This document shows positions 37,250 through 45,598 of a DNA stretch of 64,000 nucleotides, piece after piece. Made by a program: the position numbers and the translations under genes. Origin of the DNA: Halomonas sp. SpR8. GTDB lineage: Bacteria > Pseudomonadota > Gammaproteobacteria > Pseudomonadales > Halomonadaceae. The stretch covers positions 248,001 through 312,000 of the forward strand of contig NZ_JAUAMC010000001.1 of NCBI RefSeq assembly GCF_031010195.1, in the 5' to 3' direction. A model generated the notes under the pieces. That model was not told the DNA's origin. It did not search any database and saw nothing but the letters and a program-made list of their open reading frames with translations. Positions within the stretch are counted from its first letter, which is position 1, and every line of letters starts with the position of its first letter.

Positions 37250-38140
37250 ATGGCCGCCAGCTTAATGAATATGTTGGATGATTTAGAAGCGCGTCTTGAA
37301 CGCACCCAAGCTGAGTTGCAGGCCCTGCGTGTAGAAAATCAGCAGCTAAAACGGCAGTTGGCGGACCAAAATGTCAACGAGCAACGTGCTCCTAATCACC
37401 TAGAAGCGCCGGACACTGATTTTTCGACGGAAGCAGTGCGGGAAGCACAAGAAGTAAAACTGCTTGAAGAAACCGAGCAGGTCGAAGAAAACGAGCAGAT
37501 TGAAGAAACAGAGCAGATTGAAGAAACAGAGCAGGCCGAAGAAACCGAACAAGCTGAACCAACCGGGCTGGCTGAAGAAAAACAGCAGGAAGAAGTGCGT
37601 TCGCCGACACAATCTCTTGAAGAAGCCGCTCCAGCACCTTCGCCGCATGCACTGCTCAATCAATGGTATGAGCGCTACCCACAAGCGTTCTTTAAAGGCC
37701 ATACCAAGCCGCTCAAAATAGGTATCCATCAAGATTTAGCAGAGCGCGAAGAGTGGCCCAATAAGCTCATTCGTCGTGCCTTGGCCAACTACGTAAACCT
37801 GCCGCGCTATATAAAAGCAGTGAGAACAGGTGCCGAACGGGTAGATTTAGACGGTCAGCCTGCTGGCAAAGTAGATAAAGAAGCCGCGCTTCATGCGTCA
37901 GAAAAACGCGGTGATCAGAAAGAGCGAAGTGATAAAAAAGAGTATAAAAAAGAGCACAAAAAAGAGCACAAAAAAGAAGGCGTACAGCCCAAAAAAGCCC
38001 CATCCAAACCAAAGTCTTCAGCTGACAAGCCCCGTCAAGAGCAAGTAAAGCAGCCCGAAGCAGAAAAAAGTGAACCGCGTAAGCCGCTTAGCATGGAAGA
38101 CAAATTGCTGGGGCTGCAGCAGAAATTTAAAGGGCGCTGA
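37250..38140 (+). CDS. ProQ/FinO-domain RNA-binding protein with acidic repeat linker
   Basis: A 296-residue protein with an N-terminal coiled coil (residues about 5-45), an acidic repeat linker (EETEQ[VIA] x5, about 73-103), a FinO/ProQ RNA-chaperone domain (about 133-205; ERYPQAFFKGHTKPLKIGIH and KLIRRALANYVNLPRYIKAV) and a lysine-rich tail with KKEHKKEHKKEG. ProQ-family proteins bind structured 3' ends and small RNAs. The long acidic linker is unusual for the family. A TAAGGAG ribosome site precedes the ATG, 19 bp after folA. Confidence 0.8.
   Translation: MAASLMNMLDDLEARLERTQAELQALRVENQQLKRQLADQNVNEQRAPNHLEAPDTDFSTEAVREAQEVKLLEETEQVEENEQIEETEQIEETEQAEETEQAEPTGLAEEKQQEEVRSPTQSLEEAAPAPSPHALLNQWYERYPQAFFKGHTKPLKIGIHQDLAEREEWPNKLIRRALANYVNLPRYIKAVRTGAERVDLDGQPAGKVDKEAALHASEKRGDQKERSDKKEYKKEHKKEHKKEGVQPKKAPSKPKSSADKPRQEQVKQPEAEKSEPRKPLSMEDKLLGLQQKFKGR
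37466..37555. repeat. 18-bp tandem repeat inside the ProQ-family gene
   Basis: Five in-frame 18-base units, 37466-37483 through 37538-37555, consensus GAAGAAACAGAGCAGRTY. They encode the acidic hexapeptide EETEQ[VIA], so unit gain or loss would only change linker length. Confidence 0.85.
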
Positions 38141-38404
38141 GACCGGGTCTGGCGGCGAGGGTTCCATAAAAAAATGCAAATAGTAAAGAAACACTGTTTT
38201 TTTCTATTGCGTTCCCTGGAATCACGGTATAGAGTTTGTTCTGCGAGCATTGGACTATAACAAGGCTTAGTTGAGGACATGCCGCATACCACCGGGAAAA
38301 ACCGGCGGATGGGAAAAGAGCATGGCCCGCATAAGCCACCTGCCGACTTACACGAAGTCGAGCAGCAACGATCGAAACAGTATACGAGTTAAGGAACTTA
38401 CATC
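38141..38404. other. Porin gene leader region
   Basis: A 264-bp gap without a gene. It contains a perfect CGACTT-acacg-AAGTCG hairpin (about 38344-38360) in the porin leader and an imperfect CCGG...CCGG stem around 38290-38310. Promoter hexamers were not convincing. Confidence 0.35.
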
Positions 38405-39481
38405 ATGAAAAAAACACTTTTAGCGACTGCTATCATCGGCGCCCTGGGTGCCTCTGCTGCAGCACAAGCAGCAACTGTATATGACCAGGACGGCACTAAG
38501 CTTGACGTCTATGGCCGTATCGCAATGGGTGTTGCTGGTGGTGGCCCTGAGTACAACAGTGATAACCAAGAAATCGATAACAGCGCTGAGTTTGTAGATG
38601 TTTACTCACGCCTTGGTCTACGTATGAGCCAAGAAATCACTCGCGACCTAACAGCGTTTGGTCGTCTTGAGTGGCGCTTCAGTGGTGATGAGCGTACTGG
38701 CCCAAGCGGTAACGGTAACTCTGGCTTTAACGAAGTTCGTCAAAGCTACATTGGTCTGCAAAGCGACCAGTACGGTACTATCCAAGGCGGTAACTTCGAT
38801 AGCTTCTACAACCAGTTCGTTTCTCTGCCGTTCGATGTTTATATCGACCGTGGTCTAGAATTCGCTGGTCACCCGAAGCAGTCGCGTGGCGACTCTATCG
38901 GTTACTATACGCCTGACCTTCAAGGCTTCACTGCCTTCCTGCAGCTGAAACACTACAGCGAGCGTGGACTGGTAGAAGGCGTTGAAACTACATCAGAAGG
39001 CAACGTCATCGCTGCTCAGGGTGGCGCACGCTACCAGCAAGGCCCGTTCACTGTAGGTCTGGGTTTTGTTGACGACGTAGTGCGCGGTGGCGGTAATGGC
39101 GAAGTAATGGGCGGCTTGATCGGCTCTTACGACATTACTGATCAGTTCTCTGCTCGTCTTGGTTATGAAGGCCGTAAGAATAGTGACGAAGGCTATGGCA
39201 ATGGCTACGACAAGGTCGGCCTAGGTGGTACGTTCACCACGGGTCCTTGGGCGTTCACTGGTGACATCTACGACATCGAAGAAGATGGCGATGGTGACAA
39301 CCGCACCGCTTGGGCATTGGGCACTTACTACAAAGTTTCCAGCAACTTTGACGTGTTCGCCGAGTTCCACCAGGCTGACCAGCAAAGCATCAGTGTTAAC
39401 CTTGACGGCCTAAACTCTGAAGTCAACACTGCTGACGGTGACGACGTTTACTGGCTGACAGGTGCTCGTTACCACTTCTAA
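38405..39481 (+). CDS. Outer-membrane general porin (first of two)
   Basis: A 358-residue Gram-negative porin. The signal peptide (MKKTLLATAIIGALGASAAA, cleavage after AQA) is followed by VYDQDGTKLDVYGRIAMG, the first barrel strand of OmpC/OmpF-type porins. The L3-type and strand landmarks GTIQGGNFDSFYNQFVSLPF and RGDSIGYYTPDLQGF are present. It ends WLTGARYHF with the terminal Phe needed by the BAM complex. It is very acidic, fitting a halophile. A terminator follows, so it is transcribed alone. Confidence 0.95.
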   Translation: MKKTLLATAIIGALGASAAAQAATVYDQDGTKLDVYGRIAMGVAGGGPEYNSDNQEIDNSAEFVDVYSRLGLRMSQEITRDLTAFGRLEWRFSGDERTGPSGNGNSGFNEVRQSYIGLQSDQYGTIQGGNFDSFYNQFVSLPFDVYIDRGLEFAGHPKQSRGDSIGYYTPDLQGFTAFLQLKHYSERGLVEGVETTSEGNVIAAQGGARYQQGPFTVGLGFVDDVVRGGGNGEVMGGLIGSYDITDQFSARLGYEGRKNSDEGYGNGYDKVGLGGTFTTGPWAFTGDIYDIEEDGDGDNRTAWALGTYYKVSSNFDVFAEFHQADQQSISVNLDGLNSEVNTADGDDVYWLTGARYHF

Positions 39482-39536
39482 GCCTGGTTTAATTACCACG
39501 CTTGAAGGGTTAACAGCCTAGCAAGACCAAATAGAA

Positions 39537-39563
39537 CCGGCCTCTCAGAGGCCGGTTTTTTTT
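39537..39563 (+). terminator. Rho-independent terminator after the first porin
   Basis: CCGGCCTCT and AGAGGCCGG form a perfect nine-pair stem around one base, followed by eight T residues. Confidence 0.92.
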
Positions 39564-39710
39564 GGAGGTTTAATTGTTGCTTTCATCCAGTTAATATCAA
39601 TAAGAACGATTTTCCTTTAATGATAACTTGATATTGTATAACATTGGTTCGCTGCAGAGCTGAGTAGCTTGAGTAGCCAATAAGATTAGCGTATCAAGGG
39701 ATTATTTCTA

Positions 39711-40742
39711 ATGCTGAAGAAACAGTTAGCGGTAGCGGTAGCAAGCCTATTAAGTATTTCCTCGGTTCAAGCCGCAACGCTATATGACCAAGAGGGCACT
39801 AAGCTTGATGTTTATGGCCGTATCTCAATGGGTATCGCGGGTGGTGGCCCTGAATTTGACAGTGCCGGCAACAAGGTGAATGATGGCGCGGAATTCGTTG
39901 ATGTTTACTCCCGTTTAGGGTTTCGAATGAGCCAGGCCATCACGTCCGATCTAAACGCCTTTGGGCGCTTAGAGTGGCGCTTCACCGGCGATGAGCGCAA
40001 TACCGATCAAGGCTTCAATGAGATCCGTCAGAGTTATATCGGTTTAGAAAGTAAGCAGTACGGCACTGTTCAGGCTGGTAGCTTCGATAGCTTCTACGCT
40101 CAGTTTGTATCGGTACCCTTTGATGTCTATCTGGACCGAGGGTTGTTGTTTAACTCATCCGGCCTACAGTCACGAGGTGACTCAATTGGCTACTATACGC
40201 CAGAGTTAAACGGGTTCACGACTTTCCTGCAGTTCAAGCACTACAGCGAGCGAGGTTTAGGCCTTGATGAGCAGAGTGATCAGGGTGATGTGATCGCAAC
40301 CCAAGGCGGTATTCGCTACCAGCAAGGCCCTTTAAAGGTGGGGTTCGGCGCAGTGGAAAACGTTGTGCGTGGCGGCGGTAATGGCGAAATGCTCTATGGA
40401 TTGATAGGTGCATATCAAATCACGGATCAATTTACCGCTCGACTCGGTGGCGAAACCCAAGACAACAGTGACACATATGGTGGCGGTTTCAATACAGTGG
40501 GTCTGGGTGGCACATACACCACGGGGCCATGGGCGTTCACTGCCGACTACTACAATGTAGACCGCGATGAAGATGAAGAGAGCAATGCTTGGGCAGCCGG
40601 GGCCTACTACAAAATCTCAAGCGCATTCGACGTATTTGTGGAGCTAGCCGACGGCGACGCGCCAACCGTGAATCGAGATGTGACCCTGGGAGACCTGTCT
40701 GATAATGTCTATTGGCTAACAGGCGCAAGGTATTTATTCTAA
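39711..40742 (+). CDS. Outer-membrane general porin (second of two)
   Basis: A 343-residue porin closely related to the upstream one along its whole length; the signal peptide (MLKKQLAVAVASLLSISSVQ, then AA) is unrelated but the mature start LYDQEGTKLDVYGRISMG and terminus WLTGARYLF align. It lacks the short glycine-rich loop insertions of its neighbour. It has its own promoter gap and terminator, so the two copies are probably regulated separately, perhaps by salinity or nutrients. Confidence 0.95.
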   Translation: MLKKQLAVAVASLLSISSVQAATLYDQEGTKLDVYGRISMGIAGGGPEFDSAGNKVNDGAEFVDVYSRLGFRMSQAITSDLNAFGRLEWRFTGDERNTDQGFNEIRQSYIGLESKQYGTVQAGSFDSFYAQFVSVPFDVYLDRGLLFNSSGLQSRGDSIGYYTPELNGFTTFLQFKHYSERGLGLDEQSDQGDVIATQGGIRYQQGPLKVGFGAVENVVRGGGNGEMLYGLIGAYQITDQFTARLGGETQDNSDTYGGGFNTVGLGGTYTTGPWAFTADYYNVDRDEDEESNAWAAGAYYKISSAFDVFVELADGDAPTVNRDVTLGDLSDNVYWLTGARYLF

Positions 40743-40846
40743 ACGTTCTATTTAATAAAATGCATTCGCATTTTAGCTGTTGAAAAAAGCTGTTTTCAGC
40801 TCATTAATTCAGTTTATCAATTCGGTTTATCAAATAGAGTTAATAA

Positions 40847-40880
40847 ACGCCTTCACAATTCATGTGAAGGCGTTTTTTTG
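40847..40880 (+). terminator. Rho-independent terminator after the second porin
   Basis: ACGCCTTCAC (40847-40856) pairs perfectly with GTGAAGGCGT (40864-40873) around a seven-base loop, and runs into seven T residues. Confidence 0.92.
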
Positions 40881-41338
40881 GATAGCCTCCATGCCCAATG
40901 ACCTTTAAAGTTTAATCGCAAGATGAGGGGTATCTAAATAATGAAAAGCTCGTCAAACTGTGAATGTGCTGAGTTACATAAAGGTAACCAAAAAGGTATG
41001 ATGGCGACAATTTTTGTCCGCACCTACTATGATGAGAGATAGTGTATGCTAGCGCCTAAGAGTTGAGGCGACATACCGGGCTATGATCGAAGCTAGGTAG
41101 AAGTGTTGGCGATGATTCCTGGCCTTCACTGCAGGAGAGGGCGTTGAGATACCCCAAACATCTGCCGAGATAGCAGTGAATGCTTGCCGCGTAACAGCAG
41201 GTGTATAGCCAAATTGATGAAGATGAAAATTAATCTCACACGGGAAAGCAATAGTTAATAATTTTCTTTTGGTTTAAAACAATTTAATGCAGTGTGAATT
41301 TTGATATTTTACTGGCATGTAGTATAGGGAGCGTAATT
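40881..41338. other. Long non-coding leader before the Wzy-type cluster
   Basis: About 460 bp with no credible gene. It holds a small GACAA-ttt-TTGTC hairpin near 41004-41016. Composition shifts to AT-rich towards the wzz-like gene. No RfaH ops element was found here, in contrast to the capsule operon. It probably contains the cluster promoter, which could not be pinpointed. Confidence 0.4.
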
Positions 41339-42133
41339 ATGAAGGATGTAAACAACGACCAAGGTGAAGCCAGTTTGAGCAGCACAGAAAACATTAGCTT
41401 AGTAGAATTTGTTGTTTTGCTTTTAAAGCAATGGAAAGTGATGCTTTTAACAATTGTGCTTGTACTGGGAGCGACTGCTGCCATCCTTTTTTTAAAAGCA
41501 GATAAATATGATTATACAACTATGTATAGCATTGCTTCCTTTGAAACTTCGGAAGGCCTTAAGAGAGGGGTAGAGACACCCCAGGAAGTGATTGCGAAAA
41601 TAGAAAACATATTTCTTGAACAAGAGCGCAGAGCTATTTTGGCTGAAAGTGAATCAGCTAGTTTGCCATTTGAAATGGATATAAGTAACCCTGAGAATAC
41701 AATTTTACTACGCATTACAAGCGTAGCAGATAATTCGTATCAGCCTTTGATTGAAAAATTTCATGAAGGTTTAATTGAGACACTTAAGGAAGATCAGGCT
41801 AATTTAGTAGAATCATTACGCAATAGCTTGCAGCAGCAATATGAAGCTTATTCTGAAGCGCTGGCGGTAGCTCAAGAGTCGAACAGTGAGGGAGCGAGCG
41901 AATTAGTCGCCTCCTATTTTGAGAAAGTGTTTTTATTAGGGCGTCGGCTTGAATCAGTGAATGAAGGTGAATCCTCACAAACAGCTGTTAGAAGCTTAGA
42001 GCCAGTAGGCATTAATAATAGCTTTATTTTGGCAATTGGTTTAGTGCTGTCATTTGTATTGGCGCCTGTGGTTGCTATGTTTAGCATATTTGCTAAGAAA
42101 GTGGTTGGTACTTATCGTAAGAGTAATCAATAA
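41339..42133 (+). CDS. Wzz-like polysaccharide chain-length determinant
   Basis: About 264 residues with the Wzz layout: a cytoplasmic N-terminus (SLVEFVVLLLKQWKVM), a first membrane helix near residue 35, a coiled periplasmic region rich in Glu and Ser, and a second helix near residue 235. Such proteins set the modal length of Wzy-made polysaccharide. A GTG at 41294 opens the frame earlier, but the ATG at 41339 has AGGGAG at seven-base spacing. It is AT-rich like the next four genes. It lacks a tyrosine-kinase domain. Confidence 0.75.
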   Translation: MKDVNNDQGEASLSSTENISLVEFVVLLLKQWKVMLLTIVLVLGATAAILFLKADKYDYTTMYSIASFETSEGLKRGVETPQEVIAKIENIFLEQERRAILAESESASLPFEMDISNPENTILLRITSVADNSYQPLIEKFHEGLIETLKEDQANLVESLRNSLQQQYEAYSEALAVAQESNSEGASELVASYFEKVFLLGRRLESVNEGESSQTAVRSLEPVGINNSFILAIGLVLSFVLAPVVAMFSIFAKKVVGTYRKSNQ

Positions 42134-42266
42134 AGATATGATTATTAAGTTTAGCGTGTTTATTTTTATACAAGTAGCGATATGGTTTTAATGTGCTTTT
42201 TTGCTTGTGTTTAAGTAAATGACTTATGTAGGCTGCTTTGATTCAAAGTGATTAGAAATATTATAA

Positions 42267-43517
42267 ATGGTGCCAAGAATGGATGTGAGCCTAAAAAAGT
42301 GCCTAAATATTGGAGTGTTAGGCTTTCTGATTTTTTGGCCTGTTATAGATACGCTCAATGGATATCTATATTATAACCACGCATTTCTGCCTAGTGTGTC
42401 GGCACCCTACAAAGCAGTAGGTTTTATTGTTATCGCAACACTGCTCATGATTTATGATGTGGTTTCTTTTGTGAAGCTATTTTTGTTTATTGTTTTATCA
42501 ATGCTTTGTTTTGTCTACCAATACATGGTTTATGGTGAAGTGATTGAAAGCATAACCTGGGCGGTTCGCGGATTGCTGACATTAGCTTTGATATTTTACT
42601 TAATAAGTGAAAGTAAGCGCAATTGCTTCTGGAGCAAAAAAAGATTAGCTAATTTAATGCTGTTTTATTTTTTGATGATGGCTTTTAACGTGAGTTTGGG
42701 CGTTGTGGGGGTTGGAGAGTCACAGTACGCCGGTGGTATAGGAGGAAAAGGGTTTATCATTGCGGGTAATGAGATGAGTTACCTTATGCTGGTATCAGCA
42801 AGTATTGTGTTAGTGCATCTAGCTGGGCGTTTTGGTTTTTTAGGTTTGTCACTCGTTTTTATGGGCCTTCTAGTATTCTTTTTAATGAAAGCAACTAAGG
42901 TTGCAATATTAGGTATCTGCTTATCTTATGTGTTTGTTTTAATTCATCAAGGCTATTTTAAAGTAAAATATATTCCTGCACTCTACACACTTATGCTAGT
43001 GGGGGGAGCGCTGGCTGTACTATTAGGTTATCAATTTGCACAAGCAACAGGCCTGCTTGATCGAATGGTCTATCTATATGGTTTGCATGGCGGTTTTTGG
43101 GGTGCAGTGTTAAGCGGTCGAATGACATTCTTACAAGATGCCTTCGATGTACTGCTAGTCAATTTTAATTTCCTGGATACATTTTTTGGGGTGGGTGTCG
43201 ACCACATGTCGGGTGTGAGTGATGTGCTGGTTGAAATTGATCTCATTGATGTGTTTATTGCGTTTGGAATTGCGGGGCCCATTATGTTTTATTTTCCATG
43301 GTTATTAGGCATTACGTGGTCACTTGCTTTGCTGAAAACAAATCCTATGAGTGGATTATGTTTTATGCTTTTAATATTTATGTTTTTAGGAGTGAGTGTG
43401 ACATCAGGGCACGTGGTTAATTCAGGGATAGCTTCAAGTGCAACTGCTTTTTTTATTAGTTACCTTTATATTTTGAAAGAAGAGCAGAAGCACGTTAAAG
43501 GAGATCAGGCATGGTGA
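42267..43517 (+). CDS. Wzy-like polysaccharide polymerase / O-antigen ligase family membrane protein
   Basis: A 416-residue protein with ten or more hydrophobic helices and a larger loop around residues 250-330, the shape of Wzy polymerases. Short landmarks such as GNEMSYLMLVSAS and FFGVGVDHMSGVSD fit the loop-flanking positions of the O-antigen polymerase/ligase superfamily, but no motif is decisive. Very low GC and its place between a Wzz-like gene and glycosyltransferases support Wzy. A second ATG at 42279 is possible. It overlaps the next gene by seven bases. Confidence 0.65.
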   Translation: MVPRMDVSLKKCLNIGVLGFLIFWPVIDTLNGYLYYNHAFLPSVSAPYKAVGFIVIATLLMIYDVVSFVKLFLFIVLSMLCFVYQYMVYGEVIESITWAVRGLLTLALIFYLISESKRNCFWSKKRLANLMLFYFLMMAFNVSLGVVGVGESQYAGGIGGKGFIIAGNEMSYLMLVSASIVLVHLAGRFGFLGLSLVFMGLLVFFLMKATKVAILGICLSYVFVLIHQGYFKVKYIPALYTLMLVGGALAVLLGYQFAQATGLLDRMVYLYGLHGGFWGAVLSGRMTFLQDAFDVLLVNFNFLDTFFGVGVDHMSGVSDVLVEIDLIDVFIAFGIAGPIMFYFPWLLGITWSLALLKTNPMSGLCFMLLIFMFLGVSVTSGHVVNSGIASSATAFFISYLYILKEEQKHVKGDQAW

Positions 43518-43972
43518 TTTTGATGGTGGCTTCATTTGGCGGCCATTTTATTCAGCTCAAGCGGTTGTACCACCAAGTAGAGCGACAAGCGCCAGAAGGT
43601 CAAGTAATGTTTAAATTCATTACGACTGAGGATGATGTTGTGGTCGATAATGAGCAAGCATTATGCTTCACTAATGTGCATAGGGGGAGTGGTTGGAAAG
43701 CGATAATAGCTTCTCTAAAGCAGGCGTTTGGCAAGCTTAAGACCATTAACCCGGACGTAGTGATATCGACTGGGGCATTGCCTGGCCTGATGGTATGTTT
43801 CATGGCCAAGCTGATGCGCAAAAAAGTAATCTGGGTGGATAGCATGGCTAACTATCAACAGCTTTCATTTTCAGGCCGCTTGGCGAAGTTTTTTTGTGAT
43901 GTTTGCTTAACACAATGGGAACACTTAGCGGAAAATGATAAGCGTGTAACTTATTGGGGAAAAGTCCTATGA
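43511..43972 (+). CDS. Alg14-like glycosyltransferase subunit (PssD/Cps14F type)
   Basis: A 153-residue protein of the Alg14/PssD/Cps14F family, starting VILMVASFGGHFIQLKRLYH, with NPDVVISTGALPGLMVCFMA and VIWVDSMANYQQLSFSGRLA. It is the acceptor-binding, membrane-associated half of a two-piece glycosyltransferase; the donor-binding half is the next gene, whose start overlaps this stop (ATGA). In streptococcal and rhizobial relatives the pair adds the second sugar to a lipid-linked glucose. Confidence 0.85.
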   Translation: MVILMVASFGGHFIQLKRLYHQVERQAPEGQVMFKFITTEDDVVVDNEQALCFTNVHRGSGWKAIIASLKQAFGKLKTINPDVVISTGALPGLMVCFMAKLMRKKVIWVDSMANYQQLSFSGRLAKFFCDVCLTQWEHLAENDKRVTYWGKVL

Positions 43973-44475
43973 TTTTTATCACTGTAGGTACCCAGTTACC
44001 CTTTGATCGTCTGTTAGAATACTTTTCTGATTGGCAAAAAAACGCTGGATACACTGGCAAAGTTGTAGCGCAAGTGGGGATAGGGAGTCGATTTACCAGC
44101 AACCAGGTGGAGATGGTGGAAACCTTAACCAGCGAGCAATATTATCAGTGGTTTTCCCAGGCGGAAGGGGTCGTTTCCCACGCTGGAATGGGGAGTATTT
44201 TATCCTGTCTTGATTATGGCAAAAGAGGTGTGTTTTTGCCCCGTCAGTATACGCTTAACGAGCACCGTAACGATCACCAGTTAGATACTGCCACTGCTTT
44301 TAAAGAAAAGTATCCGACGCTTACGTTTTGCGCCGATAAACAAGCTTTTTTCATCGCTATGGATGCCTTGATTGACGCCGAGAATAATACAGTTTCACCA
44401 ATATCGCCCCAGTTGAATGATGAGCTAGGTAGAAATATAGCGGACTATCTTGGCTTTAAAGGAAAGTTGAAGTGA
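43969..44475 (+). CDS. Alg13-like glycosyltransferase subunit (PssE/Cps14G type)
   Basis: A 168-residue GT28 C-terminal domain protein: MIFITVGTQLPFDRLLEYF and the donor-site VVSHAGMGSILSCLDYGKR. It supplies nucleotide-sugar binding for the Alg14-like partner encoded just upstream. The frame opens earlier but the ATG at 43969 overlaps the partner's stop and gives the standard family start. The likely product is a beta-linked Gal, Glc or GlcA on the first sugar; identity cannot be told from sequence. Confidence 0.85.
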   Translation: MIFITVGTQLPFDRLLEYFSDWQKNAGYTGKVVAQVGIGSRFTSNQVEMVETLTSEQYYQWFSQAEGVVSHAGMGSILSCLDYGKRGVFLPRQYTLNEHRNDHQLDTATAFKEKYPTLTFCADKQAFFIAMDALIDAENNTVSPISPQLNDELGRNIADYLGFKGKLK

Positions 44476-45554
44476 CACAATTATTGCTTTGGACAAACAT
44501 GTACCCAACGCGCAAAGCGCCTTATTACGGTACCTTTGTGCGCTCTAATGAAAAAGCCTGGAGAAAGGCGCTAGGCGAAGACAGCGTTAAACTTGTCGCT
44601 ATTCGTGATAAGCCTATGAGCGCTTTTCAAAAAGTAATTTTTTATGCAGAGCTTCTAATAAAATGTTTATGGTCTCTCTATCAAAAACCTAAAGGTTCGG
44701 TTCTAGAGGTACATTATCCCGTTTATTTTCTACCCGTTTTATACGTGGCTAAAATGCTTGGGCGTAAGCACTATTTGGTGCTGCGTTTTCACGGCCTTGA
44801 TCTAAAGCAGGTAATAGATTCAAAGTTTTTTATGTTTTTGTTTCGACGCGTACAAGATCAGGTCGATTTGTACGTCGTACCTTCAGATTTTTATCGAAAA
44901 AAAGTCAGTCAAGAATTGAACGTACCCATTGAGAAGGTTATCAAAGTATTTCCTGACTGTGTCGGTGAGAGCTTTTCATCCACCCCGTTTGATGAATCAA
45001 ACAGTAATGATGATAGCTTCGTCATAGGTTTTGTATCTCGGCTAGAGCGTAAAAAAAATTGCCATGAATTGATAGAAGCTTTTGCCAAACTTCAGATACC
45101 CAATGCACGGCTTGTCATTGTGGGGGATGGCACGCAGCGTAAAAATTTAGAAGCACTCGCCGAGCAGCTTGGTGTTTCTTCTTCGATAACATTCTTTGGA
45201 GCAGTGCCACGCGAACGCTTGCCTAGCATCATGTCGTGCTTTTCAGTTTTTATTTTTCCTTCTACTACCGAGAGTTTTGGCTTGGTAGCGCTTGAAGCCT
45301 TGGCCTGTGGTGCCCCTGTCATTGCCAATGCGCATCTTGAGGCAGCCTCGGAGTATTTGGAAGTTGGCTACAACGGCTACTTTTACAGCGGAGGTGTTGA
45401 TGGTCTTTGCCATGCGATAGAAGAATTCTATGCTCTGCCAGAGGATGTCAAGGCCGAGCTAGCGGCTAATGCCCTCAAAGTGGTGCAGCGGTTTGATTAT
45501 CACCATGTATTTACCCAGGGCGTGGAAAGAATCTTGAGCAGTAGGCAACGTTAA
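44472..45554 (+). CDS. GT4 family glycosyltransferase
   Basis: A 360-residue GT-B enzyme. The N-terminal domain begins LLLWTNMYPTRKAPYYGTFV. The C-terminal domain has FVSRLERKKNCHELIEAF, IVGDGTQR and the E-x7-E retaining-transferase motif in STTESFGLVALEALACGAP. It adds one sugar to the growing lipid-linked repeat unit. Start is a GTG overlapping the previous stop (GTGA). Confidence 0.88.
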   Translation: MTQLLLWTNMYPTRKAPYYGTFVRSNEKAWRKALGEDSVKLVAIRDKPMSAFQKVIFYAELLIKCLWSLYQKPKGSVLEVHYPVYFLPVLYVAKMLGRKHYLVLRFHGLDLKQVIDSKFFMFLFRRVQDQVDLYVVPSDFYRKKVSQELNVPIEKVIKVFPDCVGESFSSTPFDESNSNDDSFVIGFVSRLERKKNCHELIEAFAKLQIPNARLVIVGDGTQRKNLEALAEQLGVSSSITFFGAVPRERLPSIMSCFSVFIFPSTTESFGLVALEALACGAPVIANAHLEAASEYLEVGYNGYFYSGGVDGLCHAIEEFYALPEDVKAELAANALKVVQRFDYHHVFTQGVERILSSRQR

Positions 45555-45598
45555 CAAGGAATGTTTATGAGTATGGATATAACTAGAGGTGAGCAGTA

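Noticed and set aside
37466..37555. Frameshift or sequencing artefact in the acidic repeat
   Set aside because: All five 18-base units keep frame and vary at synonymous or conservative positions, as expected of a real repeat.
37392..37732. Hydrophobic open frames opposite the ProQ-family gene
   Set aside because: They are the complement of the acidic 18-base repeat, which reads as Phe/Leu/Cys-rich sequence; not real membrane proteins.
39727..39742. GCGGTAGCGGTAGC resembling an ops element
   Set aside because: It is inside the second porin's signal-peptide codons and does not match the full 12-base ops sequence.
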